Shown here: positions 1-4,489 of the stretch, piece after piece
How positions within the stretch are numbered: position 1 is the stretch's first letter
How the letters are laid out: every line of letters starts with the position of its first letter
Origin: Pseudomonadota bacterium
GTDB taxonomy: Bacteria; Desulfobacterota; Syntrophobacteria; Syntrophobacterales; Syntrophobacteraceae
DNA: 11,235 nucleotides
Assembly (NCBI GenBank): GCA_023442755.1
Contig: JAEZXS010000330.1
Coordinates: 1-11,235 of the forward strand
Direction of reading: 5' to 3'
Program-made: the position numbers and the translations under genes
The notes under the pieces: model-generated
Seen by the model: only the letters and a program-made list of their open reading frames with translations
What the model was told of the DNA's origin: nothing
The model's database searches: none

Positions 1-279
1 CTTCCCGGGCAGGTCTGCGTCGAAGCACTGCATGTTGGCTTCCGACGTATAAGCGGGAAAACTCGCCTGAGGGGGAAAAGTCCCGTGAAAGCTGTGGTAT
101 GAGGCGAGGTTGGTTTCGATTGCGTGCACCCCGGGGAAGATCTTGCTCGAGAGGCGGGATTTCTGGATAGACCTTTGGTAAAACGGGACTGCAATGGCCG
201 ACAGGATTCCGATGACCGCAACGACGACCATCAGTTCGACCAGGGTAAAGCCTTTGCTTTCCCTCATTTTGACCAACAT
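1..279 (-). CDS. Type IV pilin-like prepilin (PilA/pseudopilin family), C-terminus outside window
   Basis: The minus-strand reading from the ATG at 279-277 gives 93 residues and stays open at the window edge. It begins with a short charged leader (MLVKMRESKG) followed by FTLVELMVVV and a hydrophobic stretch to about residue 33. This is the class III signal of type IV pilins and type II secretion pseudopilins: Gly at -1 and Phe at +1 of the prepilin peptidase site, and Glu at +5, which pairs with the next subunit's N-terminus. After the helix comes a variable globular part containing YHSFHGTFPP, a pattern common in the alpha-beta loop of short pilins. The start is set by AAGGAG seven bases upstream; a second ATG at 267 lacks as good a site. 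The product would be processed in the inner membrane and assembled into a pilus or pseudopilus. Major pilin, minor pilin or GspG-like pseudopilin cannot be separated without the C-terminus. Confidence 0.9.
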   Translation of the reverse strand, partial: MLVKMRESKGFTLVELMVVVAVIGILSAIAVPFYQRSIQKSRLSSKIFPGVHAIETNLASYHSFHGTFPPQASFPAYTSEANMQCFDADLPGK

Positions 280-642
280 TTCCCACTCCTTGGGGTAATT
301 CGGGATATCATTTCCCCTTGCTCTAAATTATCGGCGCCCATCGTCTTTGCCTTGATGGAAATTTCTTTGACCACTTGCTTTTTGGATCCATATTGAGCAA
401 GATCGATGCCCGAACCCCGGCGAACCTTTTCAATCCTCCAATTTGCCTCTAAATGCTTGCCTATGTTGACATTTGCACGCATGGCGGCATACCCGCCAAA
501 ATTCCGTCCGGGGAGTTTGCGGGGAGCGAGCTGACAAAAATTGTCAGTCCAGGTGACGCAAATTGGCACAAGGGGACCGGGGATTGCCGTAAATTGACTC
601 ATGGGGTAGGGCCGAGCTTCCGTATTAAACAGGGAGGCACGT
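280..642. other. Non-coding stretch upstream of the pilin gene
   Basis: This 363-base stretch lies between the pilin start and the small gene remnant at 643. Open frames exist on both strands (for example minus 602-264, which would overlap the pilin start), but their translations have low-complexity composition, no recognisable motif and no convincing ribosome binding site. It holds the candidate sigma-54 promoter of the pilin (396-411). A plus-strand TTGACA at 466-471 has no good -10 partner. I see nothing else I can name. Confidence 0.5.
396..411 (-). promoter_or_regulatory. Candidate sigma-54 (-24/-12) promoter of the pilin gene
   Basis: Read on the minus strand this is GGGCATCGATCTTGCT. 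It has the invariant GG and GC dinucleotides ten bases apart and agrees with the consensus TGGCAC-N5-TTGC(A/T) except for the first base and C to T at the sixth. It points at the pilin gene and would start a transcript near 385, leaving about a 105-base leader. Pilin genes are often RpoN-dependent, which supports the reading. No activator site was identified, and a single match of this kind can arise by chance. Confidence 0.45.
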
Positions 643-726
643 ATGAGCGAAGCACGTTATGAGTTAGATAACAATGTCCGGCAGAGCGGATCAATGACCT
701 GTGGGAGCGGCTTTCAGCCGCGCTGA
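643..726 (+). pseudogene. Short gene remnant running into a REP-like repeat
   Basis: An ATG at 643 follows a near-perfect ribosome binding site (AGGGAGG, five bases upstream) and opens a 27-codon frame ending with TGA at 724-726. The first part, MSEARYELDNNVRQSG, looks like the N-terminus of a real protein. From memory it resembles small deltaproteobacterial proteins that begin with ARYxLxxNVR, but I could not verify this. The last eight codons (CGSGFQPR) are simply the translated REP hairpin. The simplest reading is that the repeat cassette replaced or truncated the rest of the gene. A genuine 27-residue peptide is an alternative. Confidence 0.4.
702..723. repeat. REP-like hairpin, copy 1
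   Basis: The sequence TGGGAGCGGCTTTCAGCCGC forms a perfect six-base-pair stem (707-712 with 716-721) around a TTC loop. The same 17-base core GAGCGGCTTTCAGCCGC recurs at 873-889. The preceding TGTGGGAGCGG is like the head of known REP (repetitive extragenic palindromic) sequences in other proteobacteria such as Pseudomonas. Two copies in one intergenic gap, in direct orientation, make chance unlikely. Confidence 0.7.
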
Positions 727-756
727 TTGATGACAAACACTAAAATCATCGCGATC

Positions 757-847
757 GTTATTCCGGCGAAAGCCGGAATCCATTTTTTTCAAGCACTTCT
801 GGACCCCGATGCCTGCCCGGACCCGATCCGGGGTTCGTCGGGGTGAC
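757..847. repeat. Mini-element with tetraloop hairpin, between two REP copies
   Basis: The left end is a perfect eight-base-pair hairpin, ATTCCGGC / GCCGGAAT (760-767 and 772-779), closed by a GAAA (GNRA-type) loop and followed by CCA and seven T residues. The right end is a nested structure: CCCCGATG (804-811) with CGTCGGGG (836-843, one wobble), enclosing CCCGGA (816-821) with TCCGGG (827-832). The outer ends, CGTTATTCC and GGGGTGACG, are imperfect inverted repeats (7 of 9). This resembles the widespread CGTCATTCC...GGGGTGACG class of non-autonomous intergenic repeats. No coding capacity is present. Confidence 0.6.
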
Positions 848-870
848 GGATTGCGGGCTTTTTCAACAGT

Positions 871-891
871 CTGAGCGGCTTTCAGCCGCGA
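871..891. repeat. REP-like hairpin, copy 2
   Basis: Second copy of the hairpin at 707-721, with stems 875-880 and 884-889 around TTC and the same trailing CG. It is preceded by CTTTTTCAACAGTCTG, a string I have the impression is often found at repeat or insertion-element boundaries. It lies 29 bases before the epimerase start codon, so it would be within that gene's leader. Confidence 0.7.
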
Positions 892-919
892 TGAGAAATG
901 CCGGGCAGGAAGGAAGGAC

Positions 920-2011
920 ATGATCCATTTCATAATCGGGACCCGCGCTCAGCTCATAAAAACCGCGCCCGTAATGGCGGAGTGCGCACGGCGGGGTATT
1001 CCGTACAATTTCATCTTCTTTGCGCAGCACAGGCAGACCATTTACGAAATCATCGACCTGTTCGGAATCAAACGCCCGGACTGCGTCATCGGGGATACCG
1101 GGCAGGACCTGACGGATGTAAAGACCCTCCTCCGGTGGGCTTCGGGGGTCTTTTGGACCGGGATCACCGGCAGGCGCAGGATTTTCCGAAATGATAAAAA
1201 AGGAGTGGCCATTGTCCACGGGGACGCTCTGCCGGCCCTGCTCGGGGCGGTCCTTGCCAGGGTCGCCGGACTCCGGGTTGCCCACCTCGAAGCCGGCCTG
1301 CGCTCTTTCAACTATCGACACCCCTTCCCCGAGGAACTCATCCGGGTCCTCATCTGGAAACTCCACCTGGCGGACTGCTACTTCTGCCCGAACGCCTGGG
1401 CGCTGGGCAATGTTTCCCCCTACCCTGGGGAAAAATTCAATACCGAATGCAACACTTTGTTCGACTCGCTCCGCATGGCGCTCGACTTCAAACTGGAAGG
1501 CGAGCAGGCTCTCATCCCTTCGGAGCAGTACGGAATCGTGACCCTGCACCGGTTCGAAACCCTGTCGAACCGGCAAAGGATGGAAGAAGTGATGGGCATC
1601 ATCGACCGGATCACGAAGCGGATAAAGCTCCTCTTCATCCTCCATCCGCCCACGCAGGAGGCCTTGAGGCAGCTCGGATACTATGAAACCCTGGCGGGTA
1701 ATCCGCGAGTGGAACTTCGGCCCCGCTACGATTACTTCCGGTTCATACGGCTGCTGGAGAAGAGCCGGTTCGTCATCACCGACGGAGGGAGCAATCAGGA
1801 AGAGTGCTACTACCTGGGGCATCCCTGCCTTCTGCTCCGCCACAGAACGGAGCGGACGGAAGGGCTGGGAGAAAATGTGGTGCTCTCTAAATTCGACCCG
1901 GAAACGATCAGCGCCTTCATCGCGAATCCCGAATCCTACAGGCGTGGGATGCCCCGAATGAAGATGATGCCAAGCGAGATGATCGTCTCCGTCCTCAAAG
2001 AATACTGGTAG
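920..2011 (+). CDS. Divergent UDP-N-acetylglucosamine 2-epimerase-like protein
   Basis: The 363-residue product matches the non-hydrolysing UDP-GlcNAc 2-epimerase fold (WecB/MnaA type, GT-B architecture) over its usual length. Visible family landmarks are HGD (100-102), HLEAGLRS (122-129), PEE (137-139), LHRFE (209-213), TDGGSNQEE and LRHRTERTEG. Residues equivalent to the known catalytic Asp, two Glu and His of E. coli WecB (here D102, E124, E138 or E139, H210) are present. The normally strict GTRPE start motif is GTRAQ here, and SGG is DGG, so activity on the usual substrate is uncertain. The start has AAGGAAGG about five bases upstream. In the family, UDP-GlcNAc is converted to UDP-ManNAc for surface polysaccharides in the cytoplasm. 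No glycan genes flank it, which is odd for this role. It ends 4 bp from the convergent patatin gene. Confidence 0.8.
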   Translation: MIHFIIGTRAQLIKTAPVMAECARRGIPYNFIFFAQHRQTIYEIIDLFGIKRPDCVIGDTGQDLTDVKTLLRWASGVFWTGITGRRRIFRNDKKGVAIVHGDALPALLGAVLARVAGLRVAHLEAGLRSFNYRHPFPEELIRVLIWKLHLADCYFCPNAWALGNVSPYPGEKFNTECNTLFDSLRMALDFKLEGEQALIPSEQYGIVTLHRFETLSNRQRMEEVMGIIDRITKRIKLLFILHPPTQEALRQLGYYETLAGNPRVELRPRYDYFRFIRLLEKSRFVITDGGSNQEECYYLGHPCLLLRHRTERTEGLGENVVLSKFDPETISAFIANPESYRRGMPRMKMMPSEMIVSVLKEYW

Positions 2012-2015
2012 CCGC

Positions 2016-2975
2016 TTACACGATGGAAAACGGGTGCCGCCATTGGCCGCGGCGGGCCGGATGCAGCGCGCCTCGGAGCGTGAGCAAACGCCTGAGCGCC
2101 AGTCTCCTGTAGATCGTGCCCACGTTGTCGACAAACGCCTTCCGCCCGGCCAGAAGGCATTTTTCCAGCCCCGTGTAATCCGCCCAGAACAACTTCCCTA
2201 TTTCCGGGGTGATCAGGACGTCGGCACGGGATTTTCTTTGCCGCGTCAGCCAAATCCGCGTCAATTCGTTGCACCGGAACACGATTTCGAGAGCCGACTG
2301 CGGGTACACGGCCAAGCCAGGAACCTCAAGGGTCGTGTCCACGGCCAGGACAAAATGCGCTCCCAACGCGATGGCCGGAGCGACGGGCACATTGTCGACC
2401 CACCCACCGTCGATCAGGATCCGCCCATTCATCTCCACCGCGGGGAAAAGGCCCGGAATCGCCGAACTGGCCGCCACCGCGTCGCGCAGCGAACCCTTTG
2501 TAATCACGATCTCTTCGCCCGTTGTCAGGTCCATTGCCACAGCGGCAAAGGGGATCGGCAGATCCTCTATCCTCGTGTCCGGCACCAGCCTGCCGATGAT
2601 CTGGCGGTAGGCATCTTCCGACACCAGTTCGGTTTTCAGCATGGAATGAGTGTAGTAGACGCCCTTCCGAAAGAGCCACATAAAGCGGTTGAAAAATCCG
2701 TCCACACTGAGTTGAGAGACGCTGTCGTCCACTATGCTCGAGGCGACTTTGAGGAAGGACTCGCTCCCGAAAAGACTGCGCAGCCTGGCTGTGACGGTTT
2801 CCGCATCGCGGTAGTAGGCATAGAGGCCGCCGACGATCGCCCCCATGCTGGAACCCACAATCAGGCCGAATTTCATGTGCCGCCGCTCTATTTCCTCGAG
2901 CACCCCCAGGTGCGCAAGGCCCCTGGCGGAGCCGCCGCTCAGGACCAGGGCGGGAGTGAATCCTCTTCCGGGCAT
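2016..2975 (-). CDS. Patatin-like phospholipase / lipid acyl hydrolase
   Basis: The 319-residue product shows the patatin fold of Ser-Asp dyad lipases (RssA/YchK-like bacterial group). The glycine-rich oxyanion loop is GGSARG (14-19), the nucleophile elbow is GSSMG with Ser43, and the second catalytic residue is Asp189 in the DGG motif. ASSAIPGLFP before it is also typical. No signal peptide or membrane segment is seen, so it is probably cytoplasmic or membrane-peripheral and acts on phospholipid acyl esters; the true substrate is unknown. I chose the ATG at 2975-2973 because GAAGGG stands about six bases upstream. A GTG at 3035 would add 20 residues but has no ribosome binding site. The gene converges on the epimerase with a 4-bp gap and is transcribed away from the hydrolase at 3182. 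Confidence 0.88.
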   Translation of the reverse strand: MPGRGFTPALVLSGGSARGLAHLGVLEEIERRHMKFGLIVGSSMGAIVGGLYAYYRDAETVTARLRSLFGSESFLKVASSIVDDSVSQLSVDGFFNRFMWLFRKGVYYTHSMLKTELVSEDAYRQIIGRLVPDTRIEDLPIPFAAVAMDLTTGEEIVITKGSLRDAVAASSAIPGLFPAVEMNGRILIDGGWVDNVPVAPAIALGAHFVLAVDTTLEVPGLAVYPQSALEIVFRCNELTRIWLTRQRKSRADVLITPEIGKLFWADYTGLEKCLLAGRKAFVDNVGTIYRRLALRRLLTLRGALHPARRGQWRHPFSIV

Positions 2976-3049
2976 ATCGATCCCTTCAAAAAGGCTATTC
3001 GACAGACTGCGTTCAGGAGCATAGAAGTGTGTCACTATTTTTATTCCTA

Positions 3050-3077
3050 TTCATATTCATATCTCGACAACTGTCCA
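3050..3077 (-). promoter_or_regulatory. Candidate sigma-70 promoter of the patatin gene
   Basis: Read on the minus strand: TGGACA (3077-3072), 16-base spacer, TATGAA (3055-3050). The -35 agrees with consensus at 5 of 6 positions and the -10 at 4 of 6. The -10 and spacer lie in three tandem hexamers (TATTCC TATTCA TATTCA on the plus strand, 3042-3059). Confidence 0.4.
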
Positions 3078-3106
3078 TGGACTGGCTCCCCAAGGAACGG
3101 TATAAA
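3078..3106 (+). promoter_or_regulatory. Candidate sigma-70 promoter of the alpha/beta hydrolase gene
   Basis: TGGACT (3078-3083), a 17-base spacer and TATAAA (3101-3106; 5 of 6) give a start near 3113 and a leader of about 70 bases. Its -35 directly abuts the -35 of the divergent patatin promoter; together they form the ten-base palindrome GTCCATGGAC at 3073-3082, so the two promoters would share one face of DNA or one regulator. Confidence 0.5.
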
Positions 3107-3142
3107 AGTAGCTATTCCGGCTGTGGCATTCAATGAGCGAAA

Positions 3143-3160
3143 TACAAACCCGTATTTGTA
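3143..3160. promoter_or_regulatory. Inverted repeat in the hydrolase leader, possible operator or hairpin
   Basis: TACAAA (3143-3148) and TTTGTA (3155-3160) are perfect inverted repeats six bases apart. An overlapping alternative pairs AAATAC (3140-3145) with GTATTT (3152-3157). The site is downstream of the candidate promoter and ends ten bases before the ribosome binding site, so it could bind a repressor dimer or fold in the mRNA. Confidence 0.35.
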
Positions 3161-3181
3161 ATTCAATTTCGGGAGTGAAAA

Positions 3182-3835
3182 ATGCAGGAAAACCCCACTC
3201 GCATTCCGGCAGACGACGGGCAAATATTCCTGGAAGGCCTCTTTCATGAAGGAACGGCGTCGAGGAATGCGGTCCTGTGCCATCCGCACCCGCTGTACGG
3301 GGGCAATATGGACAACAATGTCGTCATCGCCGCCCGGAACGCATTCGCGGCCTGCGGATGGGGAACCCTGCGGTTCAATTTCCGTGGAGTGGGCCGCAGC
3401 CAGGGCGGGCCTGGGCAGGATGAGAGGGCGGGAGAAGACCTGCTGGCCGTTGCACGGCACCTTCATTCGCAAAAGCCCGGGGCGCCGCTCGATATCGCAG
3501 GCTATTCCTACGGGGCATGGGCCGCGCTCAAAGCAATCCGGAACGGACTCGACCCGGACCTTCTCTGCCTTTTTTCTCCACCGCTCGATTTCATGTCGTT
3601 CGAGGGGCTGGCGCTTCCGGATATTCCCATCCTCATTACCCTGGGGAACCAGGATGATTTCTGCTCGGTCGAATCCCTCAGGAAATGGCTTTCCGGGCAG
3701 GCAAAGAGCCGCGTCACGCTGGAAATATTCCCTTACTGCGATCATTTCTACTGGGAATTCGGAAACGAACTTCGCTCCAGGATTACGGCCTTCCTCACGA
3801 AAGACTGTCCCCAGTGCCCCGGCCAGCCCGGCTAG
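3182..3835 (+). CDS. Small alpha/beta hydrolase (COG2945-like)
   Basis: This 217-residue protein has the full small alpha/beta-hydrolase pattern. HPHPLYGGNMDNNVV (34-48) and NFRGVGRSQG (66-75) are typical of the COG2945 group. The nucleophile elbow is GYSYG with Ser109, the acid is Asp158 or Asp159 in GNQDDF, and the base is His188 in DHFYWE. There is no signal peptide, so it should act in the cytoplasm on an ester or similar substrate; the group has few characterised members. GGGAG stands six bases upstream of the ATG. It lies 192 bp before the molybdenum hydroxylase operon on the same strand. That distance and the candidate promoter between them suggest separate transcription, though read-through is possible. 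Confidence 0.88.
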   Translation: MQENPTRIPADDGQIFLEGLFHEGTASRNAVLCHPHPLYGGNMDNNVVIAARNAFAACGWGTLRFNFRGVGRSQGGPGQDERAGEDLLAVARHLHSQKPGAPLDIAGYSYGAWAALKAIRNGLDPDLLCLFSPPLDFMSFEGLALPDIPILITLGNQDDFCSVESLRKWLSGQAKSRVTLEIFPYCDHFYWEFGNELRSRITAFLTKDCPQCPGQPG

Positions 3836-3850
3836 AAGGTGTGTGTCCGG

Positions 3851-3870
3851 CGGAGCGGCTTGAGCTGCGA
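3851..3870. repeat. Degenerate REP-like hairpin just after the hydrolase gene
   Basis: CGGAGCGGCTTGAGCTGCGA pairs GCGGCT with AGCTGC (one mismatch) around a two-base loop and shares GGAGCGGCTT with the REP copy at 704-713. It begins 16 bases after the hydrolase stop codon, a usual position for REP elements. No T-run follows, so it is not an intrinsic terminator. Confidence 0.35.
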
Positions 3871-3941
3871 TCTTTCAATCTGCCGAATAAGATCATCCCA
3901 CGAAAAATCCCCGATGCGCGTCGTCAAAAAGCACCGGCCTT

Positions 3942-3970
3942 TTGACTTGCAGCACCGCGATCACTACTTT
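3942..3970 (+). promoter_or_regulatory. Candidate promoter of the molybdenum hydroxylase operon
   Basis: TTGACT (5 of 6) is followed after 17 bases by TACTTT, which matches the -10 consensus at only 3 of 6 positions. The predicted start near 3977 would leave about a 50-base leader. The good -35 with a weak -10 could indicate dependence on an activator. Confidence 0.35.
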
Positions 3971-4027
3971 TGTTCCTGTCAGCCTCCTGCCCGTAGCAAC
4001 AGCCTTCCACCACAAGCGAGGGCCTCC

Positions 4028-4489
4028 ATGATCACCCTGATCGTAAACGGAAAAACTGCGGTAACGGAAGCCGGCCGCGATACTCCACTTCTCTATGTCC
4101 TTCGAAACGACCTCGGACTGAACGGGCCCAAGTTCGGCTGCGGCCTTGCCCAGTGCGGCGCCTGCATGATCCTGATGGACGGTTCCGCCGTCGCCTCCTG
4201 CGTCACTCCCGCCGGGAAGGCCGAGGGAAAGGTCATCACGACGCTGGAAGGGCTTGGGACGCTCGATAATCCCCATCCCCTGCAGAAGGCATTCATCGAG
4301 GAGCAGGCGGCACAATGCGGATTTTGCATGAACGGCATGATCATCAGGAGCAAGGCGCTCCTGGACAGGGTGCCGGACCCGACCGACGAGCAGATACGGA
4401 TCGCTCTTTCGCCGAATCTGTGCAGGTGCGGCACGCACCGGAACATCATACGCGCGGTCCGTCGCGCCGCCCGGGAGATGAGAAGATGA
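4028..4489 (+). CDS. 2Fe-2S subunit of a molybdenum hydroxylase (IorA-like)
   Basis: The 153-residue product has the size and layout of the small subunit of isoquinoline 1-oxidoreductase and related xanthine dehydrogenase-family enzymes. The N-terminal plant-ferredoxin domain carries C38, C43, C46 and C58 for the first 2Fe-2S cluster. The C-terminal four-helix domain carries C97, C100, C132 and C134 for the second (QCGFC and LCRCG). It relays electrons from the molybdenum cofactor to the external acceptor. The frame stays open upstream to 3839, but MITLIVNGK at 4028 is the typical family start and has GAGGG five bases upstream; the upstream translation looks random. No signal peptide is present, so it must be exported folded with the Tat-bearing partner. 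Its stop overlaps the next start (ATGA). Confidence 0.93.
   Translation: MITLIVNGKTAVTEAGRDTPLLYVLRNDLGLNGPKFGCGLAQCGACMILMDGSAVASCVTPAGKAEGKVITTLEGLGTLDNPHPLQKAFIEEQAAQCGFCMNGMIIRSKALLDRVPDPTDEQIRIALSPNLCRCGTHRNIIRAVRRAAREMRR

Noticed and set aside
560..590. Plus-strand sigma-54 promoter at TTGGCAC
   Set aside because: The GG and following GC are not ten bases apart, so the core spacing fails.
264..602. 112-codon minus-strand frame upstream of the pilin
   Set aside because: It overlaps the pilin start and would bury the pilin ribosome binding site; no motif or translation signal was found.
760..790. Intrinsic terminator at the mini-element hairpin plus T-run
   Set aside because: The structure fits, but CCA separates the stem from the T-run and only a short remnant lies upstream on that strand; better explained as part of a repeat element.
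863..2134. 423-codon open frame on the minus strand across the epimerase gene
   Set aside because: It is antisense to a clear protein-family match, its translation is rich in Arg, Pro, Glu and Gly without motifs, and no ribosome binding site supports it.
2034..3161. 375-codon open frame on the plus strand across the patatin gene
   Set aside because: Antisense to the patatin motifs, His/Arg/Gln-rich composition, and it crosses the divergent promoter region.
3839..4027. N-terminal extension of the 2Fe-2S subunit from an upstream start
   Set aside because: The frame is open, but the extra 63 residues look random, include no export signal, and the family start MITLIVNGK at 4028 has its own GAGGG site.
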